A DNA stretch of 64,000 bases from Gammaproteobacteria bacterium (GTDB lineage Bacteria; Pseudomonadota; Gammaproteobacteria; Burkholderiales; Nitrosomonadaceae). A model generated the notes under the pieces. It saw only the letters and a program-made list of their open reading frames with translations, was not told the DNA's origin and made no database searches. Both the position numbers and the translations under genes were made by a program. The stretch covers positions 1 through 64,000 of the forward strand of contig JAUIIB010000012.1 in NCBI GenBank assembly GCA_030431985.1. The letters are read 5' to 3'. How positions within the stretch are numbered: the first letter of the stretch is position 1; each line of letters starts with the position of its first letter. Positions 27,799 through 36,731 of the stretch are shown piece after piece.

Positions 27799-28251
27799 AT
27801 GGAAACGATTGACACAATCCTGCAAAAAGCCCAACAGCGCGCGCGGGATTTAGGCCTACCCTACAAAGGCGCACTGCTACCTGTGGAAGCTTTTCGCGTT
27901 CTTCAGGAAAATTCACAGGCACAACTGGTAGACGTCCGCACCCGTGCCGAACTCGACTGGGTCGGACGCATTCCCGGCGCCAAAGCTATCGAATTGCTCT
28001 CCTATCCCGGTATGCAGCTCAACCCTGATTTTCTCAATGAAATAACACAACAAATCGACAAAAAAGCGCCCGTTTTATTCATCTGCCGCAGTGGCGCACG
28101 ATCAGGACAAGCCGCCGCTATTGCCGCAGGAGCTGACTTTATTGACAGTTATAACATCCTCGAAGGTTTTGAAGGCGATAAAGACGAGCAAGGCCATCGC
28201 GGGAAAACCTTTGGTTGGAAAGCTGCTGATTTACCATGGGAACAAAGCTAG
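27799..28251 (+). CDS. Rhodanese-domain protein
   Basis: A 150-residue single-domain rhodanese. Seen: AQLVDVRTRAELDWVGRIPG near residues 38-57, and the active-site loop FICRSGARSGQAA with catalytic Cys about residue 95. The C-terminal tail FEGDKDEQGHRGKTFGWKAA is common in proteobacterial members. It probably handles sulfane sulfur in the cytoplasm (no signal peptide). It is divergent from the pseudouridine synthase and converges with the quinone oxidoreductase. Confidence 0.85.
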   Translation: METIDTILQKAQQRARDLGLPYKGALLPVEAFRVLQENSQAQLVDVRTRAELDWVGRIPGAKAIELLSYPGMQLNPDFLNEITQQIDKKAPVLFICRSGARSGQAAAIAAGADFIDSYNILEGFEGDKDEQGHRGKTFGWKAADLPWEQS

Positions 28252-28275
28252 CGTAACCACGCACATTCCTTGAGA

Positions 28276-28319
28276 TTGTTCAAGATCTTAATAAACGGAC
28301 TTAGTAAGTTCTTGAACAA
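28276..28319. terminator. Inverted repeat between converging genes
   Basis: TTGTTCAAGA (28276-28285) pairs perfectly with TCTTGAACAA (28310-28319) across a 24-base interior that can partly fold. It lies between the rhodanese gene and the converging oxidoreductase gene. The loop is long and T-runs are short. Confidence 0.4.
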
Positions 28320-28332
28320 ATTCTTAGCGTAA

Positions 28333-29334
28333 TTACCGTCCGACGGTCAGCACTACCTTGCCTATCGGGTGTTGCCGTTCGAGAAAATCCTGCGCTGCGG
28401 CAGCTTCGGTTAAATCGAACGATTTAGCCACCGCTATGTTCAATTGATTATCGTCGATCAGCACGGCGCACTGCTTTAAAATCTCCCCCTGATGATGCAT
28501 AGCACCGTCAAGTCCCATAATCATCGGTGTTAACATCAACTCAAGACTCATACGAACGTTGCGTACCCTGGCATCACTCCAGTCGGTATTCTCTGAAGGC
28601 TGCAAAATCGTCACTACATCGCCATAAGGCCTGACACAGCTGAAACAATCTTGTAACACCGTCGACCCCACGGTATCAAACGCAATATCTACGCCTTCGC
28701 CATCGGTCCAATCCATTACGGCCTCGATAACATTCTGCGTTGGATAGTTTATCGTCATGTCCGCACCTATCCTTTTAGCAAATTCAGCTTTTTTACCACT
28801 GCTGACAGTAGTAATTGCCTGTGCGCCAGCCTGTTTTACCAGCTGAATGGCAACATGACCGACGCCACCGGCACCACCAACAACCAATACTTTTTGACCG
28901 GAAGCAATGCGCGCACGATCATGTAACGCTTCCCACGCCGTAATCAGAACCAGCGGCGCCGCAGCAGCCTGCTCGAAAGACAGGGATTCCGGCTTTCTGG
29001 CCAGCAAAGACTCATCTACACACACGTGTTCCGCATAAGTACCCTGACACCGATGAAAACCCGGCTGTGAAAAATAAACTGCATCGCCTGGTTGGAATGC
29101 CTGCACCTGTTGACCAACCGCTTCCACGATACCGGCGCCATCACAACCGGGAATAACCGGAAAAGAAACGGGAAAACGGTCCGGCGCAATGCGGATTTTA
29201 CAATCAATCGGATTAATTCCAGCTGCCTTGATGCGCACAATGACCTGTTTATCACCGCAATTTTCTGGGCCGTTTATGTCACCATACCGCAACACATCCG
29301 ATGTCCCACCACATTCAAAATAAACTGCTTTCAT
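28333..29334 (-). CDS. Zinc-type alcohol dehydrogenase-like quinone oxidoreductase
   Basis: A 333-residue MDR-superfamily oxidoreductase. Seen: the N-terminal GroES-like domain (IKAAGINPIDCKIR, VIPGCDGAGIVEAVG) and the NADPH-binding VLVVGGAGGVGHVAIQLVKQ with TVSSGKKAEFAKRIGAD. No structural or catalytic zinc ligand set is evident, consistent with zinc-independent quinone reductases (Qor/YhdH-like). The substrate is unknown. It is divergent from glgA. Confidence 0.85.
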   Translation of the reverse strand: MKAVYFECGGTSDVLRYGDINGPENCGDKQVIVRIKAAGINPIDCKIRIAPDRFPVSFPVIPGCDGAGIVEAVGQQVQAFQPGDAVYFSQPGFHRCQGTYAEHVCVDESLLARKPESLSFEQAAAAPLVLITAWEALHDRARIASGQKVLVVGGAGGVGHVAIQLVKQAGAQAITTVSSGKKAEFAKRIGADMTINYPTQNVIEAVMDWTDGEGVDIAFDTVGSTVLQDCFSCVRPYGDVVTILQPSENTDWSDARVRNVRMSLELMLTPMIMGLDGAMHHQGEILKQCAVLIDDNQLNIAVAKSFDLTEAAAAQDFLERQHPIGKVVLTVGR

Positions 29335-29431
29335 TTTGTCATCCTTTTCCGGCTACACCACTCGCTCACTATCCTCCAACGGTATAATGCATCATTATCA
29401 CATATGCTAAAATTTATCTTCGCTTCTAATT

Positions 29432-30934
29432 ATGATTACCTTAAAACCCCAAAAACTTAAAGTACTCTTTGCAACCAGCGAAGCACATCCGCTTATTAAA
29501 ACAGGCGGGCTTGCCGATGTTGCCGGGGCACTCCCCATTGCGTTACAACAACTGGAATGCGATGTACGAGTCATACTACCCGCTTATGGCGATATTCTGG
29601 CAAAGTATCCAGCCATAACAGCCTTAACGGAAATATATTTATCTGGAATACCGGGAAAAGTTACCCTGTATGCTACTCATCTGGGTGAAAGCAACATAGA
29701 AGTACTGCTTGTCGAGCATTATTCCGCTTTTTCACGCAACGGAAACCCCTATCTTAGTCAAAACGGCGAAGCCTGGCCCGATAATGCTGAACGTTTTGCA
29801 TTATTCAATAAAATCATCCGGCTTGTCGCTCTGGATCAGGCTCAATTAGACTGGAAACCCGATATCATCCATTGTAATGATTGGCAAACCGCCCTGGTAC
29901 CGGCGTTACTGAAATTAGTACCGGACGCACCGCCCTGTCTGTTCACCATTCATAATCTGGCTTATCAAGGCTTGTTTCCACAGAATGCATTCAATTCAAT
30001 AGGTCTGCCAACAGAATTATGGTCGCCTTATATGCTGGAATTTTACGGCCAGCTCTCCTTCATTAAAGGCGGCCTTGTGTTCGCGGATCGTATTAATACA
30101 GTGAGTCCACAGTATGCCAAAGAAATACAAACGCCTGAAATGGGATGTGGATTAGAAGGCCTACTTAAACACCGTCGCAATGTGTTATCAGGCATCGTTA
30201 ACGGGATCGATGACACGGTCTGGAATCCGGAAACAGATCAATTGATTGAGCAGCGCTTCACTAATAAAACATTTGCTCAGAAAAAAATCAACAAATCCGC
30301 CCTGCAAAGACTATATGGCCTCCCAGATAAGGCAGACGTGTTTATGCTCGGATTTGTCGGTCGCCTCGTGGAACAAAAAGGCGTTGATCTGATTATTGAG
30401 TTCCTGAAAACCATCAAAAACAGACCTGTTCAGTTCTGTCTCTTGGGTTCGGGCGACAATACGCTTCAAGATATGCTAAAAAAACTTGCTGAAGAAAATC
30501 CGGCACAAATCGGCGTTAATATCGGCTATGATGAAGCCATCGCCCATCAGATTGAAGCAGGATCGGATGCATTTTTAATGCCGTCACGATTTGAACCCTG
30601 CGGATTGAACCAGCTCTACAGTCTGCGTTATGGCACGATACCGATTGTCCATAATGTTGGCGGATTAGCCGATACGGTCGTTAATGCAACCGATAAAACA
30701 ATAGCGGACAATACGGCCACGGGCTTTGTGTTTGGCGAACCAACGGTAAAAGCCTTTAACCAAGCAATAATACGGGCGCAAAACGCCTATCGAAATACTC
30801 CAATCTGGCTTAAACTGGTAAAAACCGGCATGAATGCCGATTTAAGCTGGCGCAGCAGCGGTCAAAAATATTTGAAACTGTACCAAGAGATACTGGAAGA
30901 ATCTTACGACAGAGCATTAATTTACCGACCTTAA
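29432..30934 (+). CDS. glgA: Glycogen synthase GlgA
   Basis: A 500-residue GT5 ADP-glucose alpha-glucosyltransferase. Seen: the ADP-glucose-binding HPLIKTGGLADVAGALP near the N terminus, IIHCNDWQTALVPALL, FTIHNLAYQGLFP, GFVGRLVEQKGVDLI and the C-terminal SRFEPCGLNQLYSLRYGTIP with GGLADTV. The fold is complete. No glgB, glgC or glgP is adjacent, so glycogen genes are dispersed. The start has no strong Shine-Dalgarno; ATG 29432 gives a normal N terminus. Confidence 0.95.
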   Translation: MITLKPQKLKVLFATSEAHPLIKTGGLADVAGALPIALQQLECDVRVILPAYGDILAKYPAITALTEIYLSGIPGKVTLYATHLGESNIEVLLVEHYSAFSRNGNPYLSQNGEAWPDNAERFALFNKIIRLVALDQAQLDWKPDIIHCNDWQTALVPALLKLVPDAPPCLFTIHNLAYQGLFPQNAFNSIGLPTELWSPYMLEFYGQLSFIKGGLVFADRINTVSPQYAKEIQTPEMGCGLEGLLKHRRNVLSGIVNGIDDTVWNPETDQLIEQRFTNKTFAQKKINKSALQRLYGLPDKADVFMLGFVGRLVEQKGVDLIIEFLKTIKNRPVQFCLLGSGDNTLQDMLKKLAEENPAQIGVNIGYDEAIAHQIEAGSDAFLMPSRFEPCGLNQLYSLRYGTIPIVHNVGGLADTVVNATDKTIADNTATGFVFGEPTVKAFNQAIIRAQNAYRNTPIWLKLVKTGMNADLSWRSSGQKYLKLYQEILEESYDRALIYRP

Positions 30935-30960
30935 AACAGTTAATCCCTTTTAAGAAGCAA

Positions 30961-31000
30961 AGTGACTTAAAAATTGCAATTCGGCAAATTTTAAGTCGCT
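30961..31000 (+). terminator. Long hairpin after glgA
   Basis: AGTGACTTAAAAATTGC and GCAAATTTTAAGTCGCT form a 17-base stem with one mismatch and one G-T pair around a 6-base loop, 27 bases past the glgA stop. There is no T-run afterwards, so it may be a processing or stability structure. Confidence 0.45.
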
Positions 31001-31135
31001 ATCATCTGACTATTACCTGGATTTAACAACAGGTTATTACTGGTAATTTCTATCTAACCATTTTATTATCGAATTCAGGTGATTTAAACGTCAAACCCAA
31101 GGTTACATTATGTAAAATTTTTGTAATTACTTACT

Positions 31136-33166
31136 ATGACAGAAAAATCTGTACGCCTTGTAAAACAATATAGTCGGCAGACTCGAAGACTTAGATTCGG
31201 TTACATCATTGCCTTTGTAGTGCTAATCATTATGACAATTTCAAATTTTATCGTAATGAATCTGATGATAACCAATCAGGATAAAATCAACATCCTGACT
31301 AAATCAGTCGATAGTCAATTACATAGGTTTCATCGGATTGATGAAATTGTTCTGATCGTACTGCGTAATGTAGAAAGACGGCAAATGAGTGCAACGCTCG
31401 CACATCAAACACAGGCAGAGCTTATTCTTCTCACAGCAGAACTAAATAATATTCAGAAAACAATAAAACTGAATTTCCAGGATTATGATAGCTTCGGCCT
31501 ATCCCTGGAAGACGAACTCGGCATCCTTTTCAAAGAACCTTACCAACTCGTCAATTCCGTAGACGATTTAATTACCCATTTAAAAGATTTGACCGGCGAA
31601 GATTTTATGCTGCTTAACCGGCGCTACTCACTCTGGACGCCGATCATATTGGCAATGGGATCGAATAGCAAAATTTCTCGAGGAACTCAGAAACTACAAT
31701 CCCTGCTTGAAACGAAATCTGAATACAACATGAAAGCGTTGAGTCGAGTGCACCATAGCTTAACGATAGTATCGGTTATGGTCATATTTCTAGAGATAAT
31801 ACTCATATTCTTCCCACTTCTCAATCAACTCAATCATGTACATAAGAAAATTGTTAAAAACAGCGAGAAATTAGACTATCTGGCGACCACAGACACTTTG
31901 ACAAGTTTGGGTAACCGTCGCATGTTCGAACATACCATTAATGCCATTCTGCAAGACTCCACGTTACGATACGGAATCAGCCTCACGCTCCTTGACTTAA
32001 ATGACTTTAAGCTGATCAATGATACCAGTGGCTATATTGTCGGCGACCATGTACTTAAAGTTATTGCTAAACGCTTAAAAAATAACATGCCATTAAATTC
32101 ACATGCGTTTCGTTTAAGTGGCGACGAGTTTGTACTGATAATTCTTTCCGAAAAAGATTGTAAATTCGTAAATCAGCTCGTAACAGAATTAATAGACAAG
32201 GTATTCAAACCCATCAACTATAAAAACGCAACGCTGCTAATTAGTGCATGCGCCGGTATTACTTATAACTGGATAAACGGTGGCAGTCACAATATTGACG
32301 ACATGCTAAATAATGCCAATCTGGCGCTTCGTTTAGCTAAAAGTCAAGGCAAAGGAAAAATCGCTACCTACAACGATGACGAGATAATTAACCAAAAACG
32401 CCGCCAGAAAATGTCTATCGCGCTGCAACAAGCTATTGCCGATCATTCAGTACGTGCTTTTTATCAGCCCCAATTTGATTTAACAACAATGCAAATAGTC
32501 GGTGTAGAGGCGCTGGCTCGATGGATACATTCAGATGGACACATTATATCGCCCAATAAGTTTATTCCAGTAATTGAAGAATATAACATGCAGGGGGTGT
32601 TACTCCGGCATTTTCTAAGTCAAATAAAAAACCACCATGACCAATTAGATAAATCAGGTATTTCAATAACGTTTAGTATCAACATTACTGAGAAGATATT
32701 GATTGATAAGCATGCTATCAATTACTTTCTGGAAATACTCAACAGTGACCATTTACCCTGGCTCCATTTGGAAATATTGGAAACTGCGGTCATACATAGA
32801 GCCTCAGTTCACATTGCAGAGAACCTTGATCGCTTTATGCAGTGTGGCGTCAAAATTGCGCTTGATGACTTTGGAACAGGGCATGCCTCGCTTAAACATT
32901 TACAAAATTTTCCTTATGACATTATTAAGATAGATAAATCCTTTATCACCGATTTAAATGTTGATTACCGTTCCAATCATATTGTCGAAGGGATTGTTAA
33001 AATCGCACAAGGGCTAAAGAAAGCAATAGTAGCCGAAGGGGTTGAATTAGAATCACAAAAAGAATTTCTAAGAAAACTCGGAGCGAACTACGGCCAAGGA
33101 TTTTTGTGCAGTAAGGCTGTCGAATTCGATAGCTTACTCACTTTATTAAACCGTCAAAAATGTTAG
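31136..33166 (+). CDS. Membrane GGDEF-EAL cyclic di-GMP protein
   Basis: A 676-residue inner membrane signalling protein. A transmembrane helix (about 22-46), a periplasmic domain of about 160 residues with no family I recognise, and a second helix (about 207-230) precede a GGDEF domain (about 245-415) and an EAL domain (about 430-670). The GGDEF signature reads SGDEF, so cyclase activity may be weak. The EAL domain keeps its catalytic set: VEALARW, SINIT, EILETAVI, DDFGTG, IKIDKSF, AEGVE and QGFLCSKAVE. It should therefore degrade c-di-GMP. The next gene, a periplasmic binding protein, starts 4 bases later, suggesting a ligand-sensing pair. Confidence 0.92.
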   Translation: MTEKSVRLVKQYSRQTRRLRFGYIIAFVVLIIMTISNFIVMNLMITNQDKINILTKSVDSQLHRFHRIDEIVLIVLRNVERRQMSATLAHQTQAELILLTAELNNIQKTIKLNFQDYDSFGLSLEDELGILFKEPYQLVNSVDDLITHLKDLTGEDFMLLNRRYSLWTPIILAMGSNSKISRGTQKLQSLLETKSEYNMKALSRVHHSLTIVSVMVIFLEIILIFFPLLNQLNHVHKKIVKNSEKLDYLATTDTLTSLGNRRMFEHTINAILQDSTLRYGISLTLLDLNDFKLINDTSGYIVGDHVLKVIAKRLKNNMPLNSHAFRLSGDEFVLIILSEKDCKFVNQLVTELIDKVFKPINYKNATLLISACAGITYNWINGGSHNIDDMLNNANLALRLAKSQGKGKIATYNDDEIINQKRRQKMSIALQQAIADHSVRAFYQPQFDLTTMQIVGVEALARWIHSDGHIISPNKFIPVIEEYNMQGVLLRHFLSQIKNHHDQLDKSGISITFSINITEKILIDKHAINYFLEILNSDHLPWLHLEILETAVIHRASVHIAENLDRFMQCGVKIALDDFGTGHASLKHLQNFPYDIIKIDKSFITDLNVDYRSNHIVEGIVKIAQGLKKAIVAEGVELESQKEFLRKLGANYGQGFLCSKAVEFDSLLTLLNRQKC

Positions 33167-33170
33167 ATTA

Positions 33171-34493
33171 ATGATTGATAAGTATCTATTCGAAAAAAAT
33201 AACACAATTGACATAGCGTACAACAATTATCGCACGCAGATTTCGATTGTTCTGATTGTAATCATAACGTTATCGATTCATCCAAATGCGCATTCAAACA
33301 CCAGTTATTATAACCAGTTTGAGTTCATGCACTTCTGGAGAACTCAAAGTGAGTATCTTGCCCTAAGTGTACTTTCAGAAGAATTTATCCGCCGTGGGGG
33401 CAAGTGGATAGATACAACATCTGATGACTATGATTTTATGAAACGTGATGCATTATTAAGAATATCAGCTGGCTTCCCCCCGTCCGCCATGTTCTGGCTT
33501 GGCGGTGTCGATACAAAATATTTGCATTCACTTCAAGTCGTCACACCGTTGAATCAATTCATTGACATCTCAGCAATAAAAAAGCAACTTCCTGATTTTG
33601 TTATAGATATAATCGATATCGATGGTCAAATCGTAGCGTTGCCATCTTCTATTCATAATGTAAGCTTTGCGTGGTTTAATTTATCGATTTATCAGAAATT
33701 AGGATTAACAGTACCTGTTACCTGGGAACAGGTTGTGCAGCAGGCCCCTATAATAGCCGCCTCAGGCTATTACCCCTTGGCCATTGGGAACCAGGATTGG
33801 TTAATGACTATGTGGTTTGCAAATATGGTGGCCGGTATAGGTGGAAAAACACTGTATCACCAGATTTTTGTCAAAAACGATATGGACGCACTCGATAATT
33901 CCAAAATACGGGAAATTCTTACAATTATGGCTACGCTGCGCCATTATTTACCAGCGAAAACAAAAAACGAACTATGGAATGATGCAACACGCCTAGTAGC
34001 CGAGGGAAAAGCAGCGATGCATATTATGGGAGACTGGGCCAAAACAGAATTTCAACAACTGGGAGCACGTATGGATAAAGATATCGCGTGCACAAGTGTG
34101 CCTGATACACATGGGATAGCTATTGCTACCGTCGATTTAATTGTATTTCCAAAATTAAAAAATCAGCAGCAACAAAAATGGCAAAAGCTTTTCATCGATG
34201 TGATGACTGATCATAATATTCAAGTTAATTTTGCAAAATATAAAGGATCAATTCCTGCACTTAAACACATGAATATAGCGCTATTAGACTCGTGTGCCCG
34301 GATAAGCCGAATCTCACTCCTTAATCCGAAAACCAGGCTACCTTCTCCACGCTTAACCATGTCGGAAGAATTATTGGCAAAACTCGGTATGGTATTGTAT
34401 GGCTTTGTCAATACTCCTGATATGACCATCGATAGTGTCATTAAACAGTTATCTGACCTTAAATCATTCACAATAATCAACACAAAGCAGTAA
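33171..34493 (+). CDS. Periplasmic solute-binding protein, carbohydrate ABC type
   Basis: A 440-residue family 1 solute-binding protein. A hydrophobic signal region (about 22-42, ending NAHS) precedes the mature domain with FMHFWRTQSEYLALSVLSEE, RRGGKWIDTT, FPPSAMFWLGG, PVTWEQVVQQAP and ASGYYPLAIGNQDWL. This is the pattern of sugar-binding (COG1653) proteins. No ABC permease or ATPase gene accompanies it. Instead it is coupled to a GGDEF-EAL protein 4 bases upstream, so I infer it works as a periplasmic sensor subunit. The long charged N terminus before the signal helix is odd and the true start may lie further in. Confidence 0.85.
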   Translation: MIDKYLFEKNNTIDIAYNNYRTQISIVLIVIITLSIHPNAHSNTSYYNQFEFMHFWRTQSEYLALSVLSEEFIRRGGKWIDTTSDDYDFMKRDALLRISAGFPPSAMFWLGGVDTKYLHSLQVVTPLNQFIDISAIKKQLPDFVIDIIDIDGQIVALPSSIHNVSFAWFNLSIYQKLGLTVPVTWEQVVQQAPIIAASGYYPLAIGNQDWLMTMWFANMVAGIGGKTLYHQIFVKNDMDALDNSKIREILTIMATLRHYLPAKTKNELWNDATRLVAEGKAAMHIMGDWAKTEFQQLGARMDKDIACTSVPDTHGIAIATVDLIVFPKLKNQQQQKWQKLFIDVMTDHNIQVNFAKYKGSIPALKHMNIALLDSCARISRISLLNPKTRLPSPRLTMSEELLAKLGMVLYGFVNTPDMTIDSVIKQLSDLKSFTIINTKQ

Positions 34494-34853
34494 ATGTACA
34501 ATTTCAGGACAATCTAATTAAAAATACACTGAAACTGACCTACCTATTGTATTCACTCGTCATTATTCCAATTTTTATCATTTCCAAGTAAAATCTCGCC
34601 TTCACATAAATTGCATCCAAACACACAAATTTTTCGAGAAGCTACCAAAACAACGAATTGATTCGGTACCGAGTCTGAATATTTGATCAGACACCTGTAT
34701 TGCTGTCACTCTTCGAAAGAAAAGGTAGCCCTGTTGGGTTTTGTAAGAATTGAACGAAGACGCCATAACGCCGCCCCACGGTGGTTACATTTACATTTCA
34801 TACTCCGACTATACTTTTCAACCGTCTTTATCCGCATCATCGGAGACCCGGCC
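34494..34853 (+). other. Noncoding leader region before speDE
   Basis: These 360 bases hold no convincing gene. An open frame reaches back from speDE to 34683, but its translation is unlike the SpeD family. Nothing resembling a known riboswitch, and no strong terminator for the upstream pair, is visible. Confidence 0.3.
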
Positions 34854-36050
34854 ATGAACGGTTTACATTTGATCGGCGATTTAAGCGGCTGCCGCTGCGA
34901 TATGCAACGCCTGCTTGATGGTGAAGATTTTAAGAAGCAATGCACTGATATGGTGCGGGCTTCCGGACTGACGATAATGGACGTGACGTTTCAACAGTTC
35001 GATGATTCGGGTTTTACCGGTACCGTGGTGCTCGCCGAATCCCATCTTGCCATTCATACCTGGCCGGAAAATAATGGGTTAACGCTAGATGTCTACGTCT
35101 GCAACTACAGTGCAGATAACAGCACCAAAGCGCATCAGTTATTCGACGCCATTATTGATTATTTCAAGCCGAAAGAAGTTGCGAGGCATGCTATAGAACG
35201 CGGCGAACATACGCTTGTTGAGCCTTTAAACGACTCAATCGGGTTTTATGTCAAGGCCAGCCGTCAGATTGGAGAATGGCAGACGAAATACCAAAAACTT
35301 GCCATTTACGACACCCCACAATATGGCAAAATTTTTCGCCTGGACGACTTTAATATGACTTCCGAGCGAGAGGAATTTGTTTATCACGAGAATCTGATCC
35401 ATCCGGCGCTTACAGTTCACGATGCACCTAAAAACATTTTAATTATCGGTGGCGGAGATGGAGGCTCGTCCGAAGAGGCTCTGAAACATCCATCTGTAGA
35501 GTGTGTGACGATGGTCGAAATTGATGAAGAAGTTATTGACGTAGCCAAAGCACATTTCAAAGCAGTGCATCACAATGTATTTGATCATCCGCGTTTGCGG
35601 GTTATTATTGATGACGGTATGCAGTTTGTACAAGAAACCCAAGAGAAATTCGACTTAATTGCACTGGATCTTAACGATCCAGTCGGTCCTGCTGCGGCGC
35701 TGTATTCTGCTGATTTTTTTCAGCAATGTCGCCAGATACTGAACCCGCAAGGTCTGTTCACACTGCATATCGGCTCACCCACGGCACACCCCGAACGTGT
35801 CACAGAAATCACTCGACGGCTCAGACAGGTATTCAATATCGTACGGCCCTATACCCTGTATATTCCACTATATGGCGCACTTTGGGCGCTTGCGGTCTGT
35901 TCTGATAAACTGGACCCAAAAACATTTGCTGCGAACGTGATCGATGAGCGCATTAGTGCACGTAACCTACAGCAACTACAATATTACAACGGCGATACGC
36001 ATCAGGGTGTATTTGCATTGCCTAACTTTATACGTAAACTGGTGGACTAA
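34854..36050 (+). CDS. Fused S-adenosylmethionine decarboxylase / spermidine synthase
   Basis: A 398-residue fusion of SpeD (about 1-120) and SpeE (about 125-398). The SpeD part has LHLIGDLSGC and the self-cleavage site ESHLAIHTWPE, where the Ser becomes the pyruvoyl cofactor. The SpeE part has IGEWQTKYQKLAIYDT, FRLDDFNMTSEREEFVYHE, the canonical IIGGGDGGSSEEALKH and the catalytic LDLNDPVGPA. One polypeptide thus makes decarboxylated SAM and transfers aminopropyl groups to putrescine. I start at ATG 34854, which has CGGAGA upstream and gives the SpeD N terminus, instead of the longer open frame. Confidence 0.92.
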   Translation: MNGLHLIGDLSGCRCDMQRLLDGEDFKKQCTDMVRASGLTIMDVTFQQFDDSGFTGTVVLAESHLAIHTWPENNGLTLDVYVCNYSADNSTKAHQLFDAIIDYFKPKEVARHAIERGEHTLVEPLNDSIGFYVKASRQIGEWQTKYQKLAIYDTPQYGKIFRLDDFNMTSEREEFVYHENLIHPALTVHDAPKNILIIGGGDGGSSEEALKHPSVECVTMVEIDEEVIDVAKAHFKAVHHNVFDHPRLRVIIDDGMQFVQETQEKFDLIALDLNDPVGPAAALYSADFFQQCRQILNPQGLFTLHIGSPTAHPERVTEITRRLRQVFNIVRPYTLYIPLYGALWALAVCSDKLDPKTFAANVIDERISARNLQQLQYYNGDTHQGVFALPNFIRKLVD

Positions 36051-36105
36051 CGTATATCGACAAACAATACCGGGTTGTCAAAAATTCCGATCTGCAACCC
36101 ATTAA

Positions 36106-36687
36106 TTGCCAATGCTCATCCTACCAAAATCCTGCTTCCTGCATGTCCCCAAAACAGGTGGTTCATGGGTAAAAAAAGCAATTGCCGCCGCAGGAATACC
36201 TTGTAAAAGCTATGAAATGTCGGGTAATCCGCATATCGGCCTGAAAAACTGCCCTTGTCCAGAAAAATTCAAATTTGCATTTGTCAGGCACCCGGTCAAT
36301 TTATATCGCTCATACTGGCAATACAAAATGACTTTTGGATGGGATTCGGACAACCTCCTCGACCAAACATGCCAATCGGATAATTTTCGGCAATTTATTC
36401 GTCACGTACTGGATCAATTCTCAGGTGTTTATAGCGATAACTTGATTGAATTCATAGGTGAAACAAATGATGAAATCGAGTTTGTCGGCAAATATGAAAA
36501 TTTGGTTGACGATTTAATCGCTGCTTTAAATTCAGCCGGAGAAACATTTGACGAACAAATTATCAGGACACTGCCGCCCTTCAATGTCAGTGATAAAGTT
36601 CAATTTCCCGCTGTCTACACGCCCCAGCTTGAAGCCGAAATCAAGCTCGCCGAACAGAAGATCATGTCACGATTTGATTATGTATAA
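36106..36687 (+). CDS. Sulfotransferase-family protein
   Basis: A 193-residue protein with the two PAPS-binding signatures of sulfotransferases: 5'-phosphosulfate loop HVPKTGGSWVKKAI (about residues 11-24) and 3'-phosphate segment FAFVRHPVNLYRSYW (about 57-71). It has no signal peptide. It is shorter than typical carbohydrate sulfotransferases, but the core is present. The acceptor is unknown. It follows speDE by 55 bases and precedes a converging regulator. Confidence 0.8.
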   Translation: MPMLILPKSCFLHVPKTGGSWVKKAIAAAGIPCKSYEMSGNPHIGLKNCPCPEKFKFAFVRHPVNLYRSYWQYKMTFGWDSDNLLDQTCQSDNFRQFIRHVLDQFSGVYSDNLIEFIGETNDEIEFVGKYENLVDDLIAALNSAGETFDEQIIRTLPPFNVSDKVQFPAVYTPQLEAEIKLAEQKIMSRFDYV

Positions 36688-36731
36688 AACAGTGAAGCCT
36701 GTATTCTGCATACACCTTATGCCAAAACCGA

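Noticed and set aside
34683-34853. N-terminal extension of the SpeD-SpeE fusion
   Set aside because: The translated extension is unlike the SpeD N terminus, and a good start with ribosome site exists at 34854.
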